From Pratylenchus scribneri (lineage: Eukaryota > Nematoda > Chromadorea > Rhabditida > Pratylenchidae), in contig JAQSEB010000016.1 of the NCBI GenBank assembly GCA_030063045.1, forward strand, positions 372,001 to 436,000: a DNA stretch of 64,000 nucleotides, read 5' to 3'. The translations under genes and the position numbers were made by a program. The number at the start of each line of letters is the position of its first letter. Positions within the stretch are counted from its first letter, which is position 1. Under the pieces are notes generated by a model. The model did not search any database and was not told where the DNA came from. It saw only the letters and a list, made by a program, of their open reading frames with translations. This document shows, piece by piece, positions 10,357 to 21,774 of the stretch.

Positions 10357-10770
10357 GGTCGATTCCACAATGGTATAATTATGGGCGATTCCACAATGGT
10401 ACAAATATAAAGTTTTTGACTTCTAATAAATCAGAAACTGGTTTTAGACTCCACAAATTTTATACCATTTTGAAGATCTCATCGAGACGCATCGAATGGT
10501 ATATAATTTGTCATGGTTTGGCCCAAAAATAAAGAGTTGAACCGTTTAAACCTATATTTTTAAGTTTTAGTTTAAAACTCTTTAATTTTGGGCCAAACCA
10601 TGATAAATTATATACCAATCGATGCGTTTCGATGAGATCTATAAAATGGTATAAGGTTTATATGTTCTAAAACCAGTTTCTGAATTATTAGAAGCCAAAA
10701 ACTTTATATTTGTACCATTGTGGAATCGCCTATATTTGTACCCCCCTTTGTCTATTGTGGAATTGACCCC
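10357..10770. mobile_element. Foldback element, copy 1 (two ~200-bp inverted arms)
   Basis: The left half, from GGTCGATTCCACAATGG onward, is repeated in reverse complement in the right half, which ends CTATTGTGGAATTGACCCC. Both arms contain GACTTCTAATAAAT, AAACTGGTTTTAGA and a GATCTCATCGAGACGCATCG block. There is almost no spacer, so a transcript would form a long hairpin. Related copies: 15130-15520, and a single-arm relative near 34320-34385. Confidence 0.85.
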
Positions 10771-11025
10771 GTACGGAAAAATTGTTCAATTGAATTAGAG
10801 GGTATAGTTTGATGGGACTTAAAATAAATTAATTGCCCTATTTGTTCTATTATTTTTATAATTTTAGTGTGCATACATAAACCAATTTCAATCGAAAAAT
10901 ATTTCGAATTTGATAAATACTCTATTGAATTTGAAATTTTTATCTTTTTTAACAACATTTCAAAAGTATTGCAATTATGTAATCATAAATACTTCCAATT
11001 TTTCTTCTATAATGTCCCATTTTGT
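10771..11025. other. 3' flank of the 6-cysteine gene
   Basis: AT-rich. Overlapping plus-strand frames of 87 and 110 codons in 10867-11199 are antisense to the secreted gene and are not believed. Confidence 0.4.
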
Positions 11026-11398
11026 TTATACATCGCCAGCATCTTTAATTTTCTTGAATTTGCGTTTCGAAACAACAGTGACGCAACAATCTATCTCTTT
11101 GCTACAATCCTTCTTGCAATCTGGATGTTTCTCGCATTCATCCTTTGGTATGTCGGAGCAAAATGCGTCCTAAATCATATTCATTTACCAATATTTTAAA
11201 TGAAAATTATTGTAAATTTTGCAATCGAATTGAAAAATATTTTTAATTTTATTTTAAAAAGAGAAAAAATTTAATTTTTAGAATAAGATATTAATTAATT
11301 TATTTATGATTTACCTCATCGATTGGTGAAGCCATGCAAATTTCAAGAGAAATAATCAGAAAAACGAAAAAGCAGAATTCGATTAAATTTGAATTCAT
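11026..11398 (-). CDS. Small secreted 6-cysteine protein (2 exons)
   Basis: Exon 1 is 11398-11315 and exon 2 is 11169-11026. The 145-bp intron has donor GTAAAT and acceptor GATTTAG, phase 0. The product is 75 residues. Residues 1-23 form a signal peptide (FCFFVFLIISLEICMA then SPIDE). The mature chain has cysteines at 32, 40, 46, 50, 56 and 57, a C-x7-C-x5-C-x3-C-x5-CC pattern, and a basic tail (SKRKFKKIK). I do not recognise the family. It follows the SPRY gene at 11881-12820 on the same strand by about 480 bp. A secreted effector or antimicrobial peptide is possible but unproven. Confidence 0.65.
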
Positions 11399-11880
11399 TT
11401 TTTTATTTTAAAGGTAAAATTTTGAAATATTTAAATGGATGGAATAAAATTTGAAAAGGGAAGAATATTTGATTTTTTTAAAGAAATTTTTATCAATATA
11501 TTTTATTTAAAATGGCTTTAAAAATGAATAAATAAATTATTTTATGAAAAATGAGAAAAATATCAGCTCCTCCGAATATGTATATGAATTTCGATTATAA
11601 TGCTAAAATGAATAATAATAAATAAAAAAACATAAGAATTTAGAATAAAATATCAACAAAAATTGGATAGAATAAAACGAATCAAAAAAAAAATAAAATA
11701 AAATTCAGTCGAATTTCGAATTTGAGTATAATATCAAATATAATTATCAAAAATTAAATTATTCAAGTGAATCAAAAATATAAATTAATAATGATTTAAG
11801 GATGTCATTTAATCATTATTTTGAATAAATTTCTTTCTTTCTTCAATTGTTTTGTCGATCCTCATTTTCCGAATTCTCAT
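11399..11880. promoter_or_regulatory. Intergenic: end of SPRY gene to start of secreted gene
   Basis: AT-rich with several AATAAA signals on either strand. It must contain the promoter of the gene starting at 11398. No specific element can be named. Confidence 0.3.
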
Positions 11881-12820
11881 TTAAAGTATGCCATCAAATT
11901 CTTCGAATTGCCATTCTTCCTTCCCAAAATTCATGCGAAATAAATTGCCACCACAGTTCATACTAAGAGCCGGAAAAAGTTGGACATTTGCAAATGTTGG
12001 CGGCAATTCGATCTCTCCTATAATCGATTTTTTTAACTTTTATTTTGGCATTTTTATAACAAAATTTTTAATTTACCTGACAATTTGCCATTCCACGTGG
12101 CAAAAAAAATTCTTTCGGAATTTGGTCGCTGGATTATGCCAAGGCCGATGACATCTCCTTTTTCAAATTCTACACTGACATTTCCGAATCTAATCCTGCA
12201 TTCGTCAATCCAAACCACGCCATTGTACCAAGTTCCAATTGAATTTCTATTCCATCCAAGCACTTGGCCTTCCAATGGAAATTGTTGGTCACAAAATCCA
12301 ATTAGATGACTGTATTTGAATAATTTTTAAATTATTTTATTTTGCTTATAAGAGTATTACGAAGTCAACTTTTTGAGAATTTGCACTTCAAAATAGGAGG
12401 AAATTAATCGTTTTTTGATGCCATTTAAATTTGGAATAGGCAAAATAGCACGAACGCAATTAATCCCTAAAAAATTTATTAATTACTAAAGAAGAATTTT
12501 CAATTTTATTCTAATTTTCGTAATTTTTACCATTTGGGCCAGAATGCTTTACAATAAGTCCTTCATCAGAAATATTCAATTTCGGCCCGCAATCCTCCTC
12601 ATTCAATTTATTGTTCTTCATTGTCTTATTAGAAAATTCATTATTTTATTATTTTATTTTATGAAAAATATTCAACCTGCTTAATGCCATTTATCATGTT
12701 TTGAACATTCCTTGCCAAAAGGCCGTTTGGCATTTTGGCAAGAAGACTAAAAGCATTATCCAATGGCAATGAACCAAACAATTCATACATCAATTCGGCT
12801 GGCATTCTTTTTGAAGTCAT
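11881..12820 (-). CDS. F-box-like, SPRY-domain protein, short type (intact, 5 exons)
   Basis: Exons 12820-12677, 12624-12531, 12466-12361, 12309-12077 and 12017-11881 give 237 residues. Introns are 52, 64, 51 and 59 bp. The first acceptor is AAG, as in the homologous exon at 17142. The protein starts directly with the F-box-like segment (residues ~5-48, MPAELMYELFGSLPLDNAFS) and has no coiled coil. The SPRY part shows GFCDQQFPL, NSIGTW, GDVIGLGIIQRPNS, TWNGKLSG, LFPALSM and a C-terminal NFGKEEWQFEEF. It is the minus-strand partner of a divergent pair with the gene at 13547. Confidence 0.85.
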
Positions 12821-13546
12821 TTTTTAGAGCGTTGGAAGAATTTGAAAGAATAATTTATGAAATATGAATATCTGTAAATGTAATTAATGTAAATAAAGTA
12901 TATGTCGGCATGAATGAAAAATTCAAATTTTTGCCAAATGGTATTTCCCAGGCAATAATCCTAAAAAAAATCGTTCTATTGCCTTTTTGCAAGGAATCGA
13001 ATCCTCAACAATGTGGAGGGCATTATGGGAATGAATGAAAGAAATAATAATTGTTAAGAATGAATAAAAAAAAATGCAAAATTAATTGGGTCAGTGATGA
13101 CATTGAGGAAACACAAAGAACTATTCTCCTCCATCAATCACATTTTAGATTTTATTTACTTTATTTTACTTGACCAAATAATATTCAAATATTTGCCTTA
13201 AGCCCATAAGCTTTTTTCCATTAATTTCATCGGCAATTTTCCATTTTTAATCTGGTATTGGTATTTGATGATTATTCTAATCTTATACTCAAAATTGAAC
13301 AATCTTCTTCCATAAAATTATTCAATTTTTGCCACTCTTTGCCAATTCTCTTCTTCTTCATTGTAATGGACGCAAATAAAAGAAGTGACAATTTCCAATC
13401 AAGCCTCCATAAAAATAATGAATCATTTATTCATTCCACTTTATTAAATTTATTATAAATTATATTATGTTATTAAGTGAAATCTCTATTTTTTAATTAA
13501 TTATTAAATTTAATTTTGAGAAAATAAATCTACAAATTTTATAAAA
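12821..13546. promoter_or_regulatory. Divergent intergenic region, pair 1
   Basis: Lies between the starts of two diverging SPRY-family genes. The block at about 12955-13150 matches, in reverse complement, the block at about 32812-32975 between the other divergent pair (landmarks GGAGAATA, TTCTTTGTGTTTC, TGACCCAA, CACATTGTTG, GGATTC). A shared bidirectional promoter is the simplest reading. Confidence 0.6.
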
Positions 13547-13969
13547 ATGGAACAACAATTCAATCACAAAATCACTGAAATGCAAAATGAAATTGAGAAA
13601 TTGAAGGAAGAAAATAAAGAAATATTTCAAATAAAAGGAGAAATTGTTGGATTGAAACGGAAAATTGTTGAAATGGAAGAAGAAAATTGTGAATTCAAAG
13701 AAAAGATGGCAAAAATTGAGGCGAATATGATGAAGGTAATTAATAAATTTAATTAATAATTTTAAAAATTTCTTTAGAAAAAACTTTCAATTCCTCATCA
13801 TGTACTGCCTGCCGAATTATTGAATGAATTGTTCGGTTCATTGCCATTGGATAATGCTTTTAGTATTTTGGCCAAAATGCCAAATGGTCTTTTAGCCAGA
13901 AATGTTCAAAAAATGATAAATTGCATAAAAGAGGTGAAATATTTTTTGGGAAATAGAATTAATAATGAA

Positions 13970-14010
13970 CTAGCTCAGGAGTTCGCCCTACGGGCGAACT
14001 CCTAAGCTAG
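13970..14010. repeat. 19-bp-arm palindrome
   Basis: CTAGCTCAGGAGTTCGCCC, a 3-bp loop TAC, then its reverse complement with one mismatch. It is much more GC-rich than the surroundings and sits just after a splice donor in the enlarged intron of the disrupted SPRY gene. Confidence 0.9.
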
Positions 14011-14087
14011 GCACAATAATTAAAAACAATCATGCTAAATATGCAAAACATTTTATTTTTAATTCTGATTTTGTTATTTTTTCCTGT

Positions 14088-14916
14088 TTTTTTTTGGGGG
14101 GGGGGGGCAAGAAAATTATCAGCAGGGGGGCAAGACCTATAATATATAATAGGATGATTAAGAAGATGCTGATGATCTTCTTCATATCATTTTCATCGTC
14201 ATCATCATCATCTCCATCATTATCCTCATCATCATCATCCTCATCAACATCATCCTCATTCTGCATCATCATCTTCATCATTCCCTTCTTCATCTTTTAT
14301 CATTGTCCTCATAATTACTTCCTTCATCTTCATCAACATCCTCATCTTCATCACTCATCATCATCTCATCTTCATCATTTTCATCTTCATTATCCTCTCA
14401 TTCTCATCTTCATCATCCTCATCATCCTCATCTTCATCATCCTATCATTCAAATCTTCATCCTCATCTTCATCATCCTATCATTCAAATCTTCATCCTAA
14501 TCCTCATCATCCTATCATTCAAATCTTCATCCTCATCTTCATCATCCTATCATTCAAATCTTCATCCTCATCTTCATCATCCTATCATTCAAATCTTCCT
14601 CATCTTCATCATCCTATCATTCAAATCTTCATCCTCATCTTCATCATCCTATCATTCAAATCTTCATCCTCATCTTCATCATCCTATCATTCAAATCTTC
14701 ATCCTCATCTTCATCATCCTATCATTCAAATCTTCATCCTCATCTTCATCATCCTATCATTCAAATCTTCATCCTCATCTTCATCATCCTCATCTTCATC
14801 ATTCTATCATTCAAATCTTCATCCTCATCCTCATCTTCATCATCTTCATTATCATCTTACTAATCATAATATTATATATTATAGGTCTTGTCGCCCCCGC
14901 CCCAAAAAAAACGGGT
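14088..14916. mobile_element. Foldback element enclosing a TCATC microsatellite
   Basis: The left end TTTTTTTTGGGGGGG...GCAAGACC and TATAATATATAATAGGATGA is mirrored at the right end by TCATAATATTATATATTATA then GGTCTTGTCGCCCCCGCCCC. Between them lie ~690 bp of TCATCC/TTCATCAT repeats, including a 35-bp unit (at 14441, 14476, 14511 and onward). The long open frame across it (Ser/His/Leu/Ile repeats) is an artefact of the trinucleotide-like repeat. Confidence 0.8.
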
Positions 14917-15129
14917 AAGAACTAAAAACCTTGGATTTATTCTTATTCTTATTTTGAATTCTGATTTTATACTAATTCTGATTTAGTAATGAATTCTGAT
15001 TTTGTTTTGAAACTGGTTAAGAAATATTTATAATTCAGTATAGACATTTTTTTCACCATTTTTTAAATGTTGTATTTAAATATTATATTTTATTATTTTA
15101 CCAAAAATTCATCTTCTACTGCGAACAAT

Positions 15130-15520
15130 GGTAACACCAAAAAATGCCAATCCGGCCAAAATCCCATAAAATCCCTATGAACAGTTTTTGACTTCTAATA
15201 AATTAGAAAACGGTTATAGACCATAGAAACCTTATAACAACTTGTTGATCTCATCGAGACGCATTGAATGGTATATAAAATGTCAGGTTTTGGTCCAAAA
15301 TTAAAGAGTTCTAAAGTCAAAACCAAAAACTGAAAAATATGGTTTAAACGGTGTAATTTTTTAATTTTGGGACAAATCCATGACAAATTGTATACCATTC
15401 GATGCGTTTCAATGAGATCTACAAATTGGTATAAGGATTGCATGGTCTAAAATCGGTTTCTGATTTATTAGAAGTCAAAAAATTTTTATTGGAATTTTTG
15501 GGATTGGCATTTTTTGTAGT
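15130..15520. mobile_element. Foldback element, copy 2
   Basis: The arms begin AAAAAATGCCAATCC and end GGATTGGCATTTTTTGTAG. Both contain TTTTTGACTTCTAATAAAT and the GATCTCATCGAGACGCAT block found in the copy at 10357-10770. It lies inside the enlarged intron of the disrupted SPRY gene. Confidence 0.8.
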
Positions 15521-15539
15521 AGCGCATTTTGTATTTTTG

Positions 15540-16660
15540 TTTCTCTAAAAATTTTGTTCTTATTTCTCCAAATCTTTTTCTTCTTGTTCATCCAAACATT
15601 TGTGTTTTTGTTTCTCCAACCATGTTTTTTTTCTAAACATTTTACATTTTTTTTTTTTGTTATTCCAAAAATTTTACATTTTGAGTTTTTGTTATTCCAA
15701 ATATTTTACATTTTGTGTTTTTGTTATTCCAAACATTTTGTGTTTTTTAATCCAAACATTTTGGGTTTTTGTTATTCCAAACATTTTGTGTTTTTTTAAT
15801 CCAAACATTTTGTGTTTTTGTTATTCCTAATATTTTGTGTTTTTGTTATTCCAAACATTTTGTGTTTTGTGTTATTCCTAACATTTTGTGTTTTTTTAAT
15901 CCAAACATTTTGTGTTTTTGTTATTCCTAACATTTTGTGTTTTTGTTATTCCAAACATTTTGTGTTTTGGGTTATTCCTAACATTTTGTGTTTTTTGCTT
16001 AATCCAAATATTTTGTGTTTTTTTTGTTATTCCAAACATTTTGTGTTTTTATTGTTCCAAACATTTTGTGTTTTTGTTATTCCAAACAGTTTGTGTTTTT
16101 TTAATCGTAATATTTTGTGTTTTTGTTATTCCTAACATTTTGTGTTTATTGTTATTCCAAACATTTTGTGTTTTTGTTATTCCTAACATTTTGTGTTTTT
16201 GTTATTCCAAACATTTTGTGTTTTTTTAATCGTAACATTTTGTGTTTTTGTTATTCCTAACATTTTGTGTTTATTGTTATTCCAAACATGTTGTGTTTTT
16301 GTTATTCCAAATATTTTGTGTTTTTTTAATCCAAACATTTAGTGTTTTTGTTATTCCTAACATTTTTGTGTTTTTTGCTTAATCCAAATATTTTGTGTTT
16401 TTTTGTTATTCCAAACATTTTGTGTTTTTATTGTTCCAAACATTTTGTGTTTTTTTAATCGTAACATTTTGTTTTTGTTATTCCTAACATTTTTGTGTTT
16501 TTTGTTTAACCCAAACATTTTGTGTTTTTGTTATTCCAAACATTTTGTGTTTTTGTTATTCCTAACATTTTTGTGTTTTTTGTTTAACTCAAGCATTTTT
16601 GTGTTTTTTGTTATTCCAAACATTTTGTGTTTTTGTTATTCCAAACATTTTGAATTGTAT
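15540..16660. repeat. 25-bp minisatellite (TTATTCCAAACATTTTGTGT type)
   Basis: About 1.1 kb of units TTATTCCAAACATTTTGTGT plus TTTTG, with variants TTATTCCTAAC and TTTAATCCAAAC. The overlapping plus-strand frames rich in Cys-Phe-Ile-Pro-Asn are repeat artefacts. Confidence 0.9.
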
Positions 16661-17141
16661 TGTTTTCTGTCATTAAAATTTAGTTAAGATAAAAATAATG
16701 CATTTTATTCTTTTAAATTATTCCATTTTTTTTGTTTTTTTTATGTTCCGAATTGACTCTGCTGTTTCAGAAAAATAAAAAGAAAATAAATCTATTTAAT
16801 TAATTTTAAAGAAACTCCAAGGTGCTTTTATTCTTTGGGAAATTTCACAATAGTTGCAGGCAGTAGAAGTAAATAAAAAAAAATAACTGAAAACAAATTC
16901 CATAATCAAACATTAGTTGTAGTCTGGATCTGGATTATTAGAAATAAAAATTAATAAAGAACTGAAAAAGAACATGCATGCACATTTTTTAATTCTTTAT
17001 CCTAATTTTTCTTTTTCCTTTTTTTATTCTTTATGTCTAAAAAATGTTTTTCTCTATTTCTTCAAAAAAAAACAAAACGCCAAGTTCAAAATAATTTTTT
17101 ATAACAAACCAACAGAAAATTATATATAGGATTATTTTAAG
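16661..17141. other. Remaining part of the enlarged intron
   Basis: AT-rich. No gene or repeat recognised. It ends at the acceptor ATTTTAAG before exon 3 at 17142. Confidence 0.4.
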
Positions 17142-17444
17142 ACAATGAAGAACAATAAATGGAATGAGACGGATTGTTCACCTAATTTGACCATTTCTGA
17201 GGAAGGATTCGCTGTAAAGAAATATTCCGGCCCAACTGGTAAAAATAAAATCGTCTTATTTTTTATATATTTAATTATTATATTTAGGATTCAATTCTAT
17301 TCGAACTATTTTGCCAATTCCAACTTTCACTTTGGATGCCATCAATAAACCAACAATTTTAAGGTTCAAAGCTCCTCACAAAAGCGGTCAGAATTATTAT
17401 TGAATCCAAGAAAAAAAAGGAAATTAAATGAAAAAAATGAAAGA

Positions 17445-20400
17445 ATGATTGTAAATTTGGATGAAATTGAAGATGATTTTTCAATAGCAATTTCGCTTGA
17501 TCAAAGTGATGATATAAAGGACTATGAACGATCAAACAAAAAAAGACAACGACATAAAAATCAGGGATATGAAATTGAAGATGATTTTTCGGATTCAAGC
17601 TCTGTTGATCAAAGTCAGAGAGAAATTATTAAAGATTATGAACGATCAAAGAAAGAAAGACAACGTCATAAAAATCAAGGATATCTTTACAATAAGATTG
17701 AAGATCATGATGATGTTGAATTGTATAGGCTGGGAGACTTTGATATAAATTGTGATGATTGTGATGCTGTTCATTTTCCAGAAGAAAAAAACAAATTGAT
17801 GAAAGAAAATAAATTTCTAAATTGTTGCTATTATGGAAGCCTCACAAACTTATTTGATTTGATTGATGACTATCCTAATGAAATGAAAGCTTTATTCACT
17901 ACATCAAATAAATTTTATAAATCATTCACAGAAAATATTAGACAAATTAATAATTCATTTGCATGTTGTTCTCTTTCATGTAATAAATTTGTTTTCGACA
18001 CTCCAGGACCTCCATGTTTCAAAATAAGCGGTCAAGTTTATCATCGATTTAATGTATTTGCACAACCAGATGACCAAAAGCTTCCAACAAATGGGCAACT
18101 TTATTTCATTGACTCAGCTGATTCTATAAATATTAGACAAAATAATACAGCATTAAATAAAGAACTTCTTGCCATTATAGAGAAAATAATGCGTGATTCT
18201 TATCCTTATGCACAATCTTATAAATTCATGAATGAAATTTATGAAGAACAAAAAGCAATTTCTTTGGCTATGGGTAAATCAGAACCCGAAATTAAGTTAT
18301 TGTTCACTCATAAAAATAATTTTGACAAAAATAGATATAATATTCCAATATCAAATGAAATTTTTGCTATAGTTGTGACAAACGCTTCAGAAGAAATTCC
18401 TGCGGCTAATATTGTTGTTCATTTACGCGGGAAGAAACAGCTTAAAAATATATATCCATTAGATAAATCTGTCGAACCTATGACCTATCCATTATTTTAT
18501 CCTAATAAAACATTGGGTTGGAATTATAATTTGAAAGACAAAAAGGGGAAAAAAATTAGTCTTTGCGATTTTGTCAAATTTAAATTATTTTTTCGATCAA
18601 ATTTTGATGGTCAAAAAGAAATTATGCATCACTATGGAAAAAAATTATTTCAGCAATGGATTGTGGATCAATATACTCGAATTGAATGGGATAGATTGCA
18701 GTATATTAGAGCTCATCAAAAAGAATTATGTCAATTTACTCAAAAAGGAATCTTTGATTTTTTAACAAATAAAAGGGGTCAATCAATTGTCGAGAATGCT
18801 AAAATTGTAACTATTCCATCGAGTTATCAAGGTAGTCCCCAAAACATGCATCAAAATTTTTTGGATTCTATGGCAATTGTGAATAAAACAGGAAAGCCAG
18901 AATATTTTCTTACATTTACATGTAATCCTAAGGATGAAGACATTGAAAAAGTTTTATTGGAGGATCAAAGTGCATCTGATAGACCAGAGATTGTAGCCCG
19001 TGTATTTTATTTAAAAGTTCAAGAATTACTCAGAGAAATTGTTGATGGTCAACTTTTTGGTTTAGTTACCGGTTACAGTTGGGTTATAGAAATACAGAAA
19101 AGGGGTTTGCCCCATATTCATTTACTGTTTTCTGTTGCAAATAAAGACAAAAGAAGAACTCCAATTGAGATTGATAAAGCCATCTCCGCTGAATTACCTG
19201 CTGAAAACGACCCAAATCTATTATCTTTGGTAAGTAAATATATGATTCATGGACCATGCAATGAAAAATCTCCATATTGGAACAAAATAAAGAAGAAATG
19301 TAAAAAGAAATTTCCCAAGCAATTTATAGAAAATACGGAAATAAAGGAGGATGGTTACCCGAATTATAAGCGTCCAAACAATGGCCGTTGTATTTATAAA
19401 AAGGGTATTAGGCTTACTAATGAATATGTCGTACTCCATGCACCGAGATTGCTTAAAAGATTCAATGCCCATATAAATGTGGAACATGTCAACGACATTA
19501 AAGCTGTTAAATATTTGTATAAATATATATTCAAAGGCTTAGATGCCGCCACTGTTAAATGCATTGCATATGGAAATAAAATATTGAAATATGATGAAAT
19601 TGCTAATTTTCTAGAGGCAAGATGTATTTCTCCTGTAGAAGCATCGTGGCGAATACTAAAATTTCCTATGCAAGGGAAATCACATCATGTGGAAAGACTT
19701 CCTCTTCATTTAGATGGTGAAAATGTTATTTATTTTGATTTAAATGTCGAAGATGAAACAATAGAAGAGAATGCAGGGAAAAAATCAAAATTGGATGCTT
19801 ATTATGATTTTATGGAAAAAAATCCTGATTTATCATATTTATATACGGAAATGCCAGAAAAATGCACATGGCATAGTAAATTATGTGAATGGAAAATACG
19901 GAAGGGCAAAGGAAATAAAAAATTCGCTGCTATAGGCAGACTTAATTCTGTTGATCCCAAAGACAAAGAGAAATTTCATTTACGTTATTTACTTTTGCAT
20001 GTTCCAGCAATAGGTGGTAAAAAAAGTTTGAAATTTGTTAATGGAAAAGAATATGAAACATATGCAGAGGCATGTTTGGAAAGAGGATTGGTAAAAAATG
20101 ATGATGAATGGCGAGATTGTCTAAAAGAAGCAAATTTATTTAAATTTCCTGTTGCACTTCGTACATTATTTTCAACAATTTTAATTCATTGTTCACCTAA
20201 ATTCCCTGAATTACTTTGGGATGAATTTAAGGATGATTTAGCGAGTGATATACTTAGAATTGACTCAAATAAAAATAGGGCATATCAGAAAACATTATTT
20301 TTAATTAATCAAAAGCTTATTAAATTAGATAAATCTTTAGCTGATTTTAAGAAAATGCCACAGCTTAATGGTAATGAAGATAAAATTTCTGAGGAAGATA

Positions 20401-21774
20401 TTATAGATCCCAATGAAGAATTGAAAAAAAGTGAAGAATTTATCACCAAAATGAACAACGGACAAAAAGCTATTATTGAATTGATTCAAAATTATGTCCA
20501 GAATGATAAAAGAGAACAATTATCTTTATATATAGACGGTCTGGGTGGCACTGGCAAATCTTTTGTTCTTAGGGCAATTTTTCATCTTGCTCGAGCATAT
20601 AAATTAAATGTTTGTAATATGGCATTCTCAGGAATAGCTGCCACTGAATTATTTAGTGGTAGAACTGTCCATAATAAATTTATACTTCCATTAAATGTAG
20701 ATCAAAATTCAAGAGTTGGAATTGTGTTAAATACAAAAATTGCCGAAGAAATAAAGAAAACAGATATTTTTATTTGGGATGAAGCTCCCATGGCATCGCG
20801 TTTTTGTCTTGAAACAATAGATCGGTTTTTAAAAGAATTAATGAAATCAAATAAACCATTTGGGGGTAAAACATTTATTTTAAGTGGGGACATACGACAA
20901 ACATTGCCTATAAAAAAAGGTGCCACACGTACTGAGATTGTGGATATGTTGATAAAAAAATCTAATTTATGGAAATATTTTAATGTTATGCATTTAACCG
21001 AGAATATGCGTGCTTTTTCCCATGAAATAAAGTTTGCTTCCGATTTATTAGATATAGGAAATGGAACTAATGGATATGAGGAATATATAAATGTGCCTGA
21101 TTCATGTATTACAACAAATAATTTAATTGATGAAATTTTTGGAGATATTTTTTTAAATAAAGATTTTTCTCAATTAAGCAAAAGAGCTGTTTTGTCTCCT
21201 TTTAATGATGATGTTGCAGAATACAATTCATATGCAATTAATTCATTTCCTGGTGATTCACAAACATTTTATAGTATTGACGAACAAGAAAGTAAAACTG
21301 GTTTTGATGTGCCAGTTGAATTTTTAAATTCTTTGAAATGTACAGGATTGCCAGATCATAAAATAGAATTAAAAAAAGATTGTCCTGTAATGAATTAGAA
21401 ATCTTGACGTAGAAGCTGGTTTGGTTAATGGCACAAGAGTACAGATACTTGATTACGGTAAAAATGTTTTACGTGGTAGAATAAGTAATGGATTTAAAGC
21501 TGGGACTGAAGTTTTTATACCGAGAATTAAATTAATTGAGGACAAAGAATTTCCATTTACTTTACATAGACATCAATTCCCGATCAAATTAGCTTTCGCA
21601 TTTACAATTAATAAAAGTCAGGCCCAAACTTTTGAAAAGATTGGGATTGATTTTAGACGTGATGTATTCGGGCATGGCCAATCTTATACAGCTGTATCGA
21701 GAACTCGGTCTTGGGAATCTATTAAAATTATTTTACCCGAAAATAAAAAAATTAAAAATATAGTATGGCCATAA
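17445..21774 (+). CDS. Helitron Rep/helicase, one frameshift
   Basis: Replication initiator and 5'-3' helicase driving rolling-circle transposition. The first in-frame ATG is 17445 (the frame opens earlier, without ATG). The first part runs to TAG at 21396-21398 (1317 residues). The last ~125 residues continue in another frame to 21774, consistent with loss of two bases near 21390, between CPVM and RNLDVEAG. Visible motifs: N-terminal CDDC...NCCYYG, LTFTCNP, the HUH site RGLPHIHLLF (His 557 and 559), MIHGPCN, the tyrosine motif KYLYKYIFKG (Tyr 690, 692, 694), Walker A GLGGTGKS (1032-1039), Walker B WDEAPM (1112), SGDIRQTLP, LTENMRA and, after the shift, TINKSQAQTF and YTAVSRTRS. An acidic ~35-residue unit ending RQRHKNQGY is duplicated near the N-terminus. 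Confidence 0.95.

Larger units (their letters stand above)
13547..17403 (+). pseudogene. Coiled-coil, F-box-like, SPRY gene, disrupted
   Basis: Exon 1 (13547-13735) encodes a 63-residue coiled coil. Exon 2 (13778-13933) encodes KKLSIPHHVLPAELLNELFG and LAKMPNGLLARNVQKM. Exon 3 (17142-17238) and exon 4 (from 17288) continue the SPRY part (NLTISEEG, SIRTILPIPTF, INKPTI). All junctions keep phase with the intact paralogues. Intron 2 has grown from ~45 to 3208 bp through a palindrome, a microsatellite foldback, another foldback and a minisatellite. Homology ends at about 17362 within exon 4, where the Helitron region starts, and the frame meets TGA at 17401. The central SPRY exons are missing; a matching last-exon remnant lies at 24240-24329. 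Confidence 0.8.

Noticed and set aside
10867..11199. Plus-strand 110-codon frame with hydrophobic stretches
   Set aside because: It lies antisense over exon 2 and the intron of the secreted 6-cysteine gene, which has a signal peptide, matched splice sites and ordered cysteines. The hydrophobicity is the mirror of the AT-rich sequence.
14094..14918. 274-codon open frame rich in Ser, His, Leu and Ile
   Set aside because: It is the translation of the TCATC microsatellite and its inverted termini; repeats keep any frame open. There is no protein-like composition.
15554..16687. Overlapping frames rich in Cys, Phe, Ile, Pro, Asn (membrane-protein-like)
   Set aside because: All are translations of the 25-bp minisatellite in different frames.
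17363..17444. Helitron protein starting upstream of 17445, fused to the SPRY gene
   Set aside because: The open frame extends upstream, but the SPRY exon 4 frame differs and reaches a stop at 17401, so no in-frame fusion is supported. A spliced upstream exon cannot be excluded.
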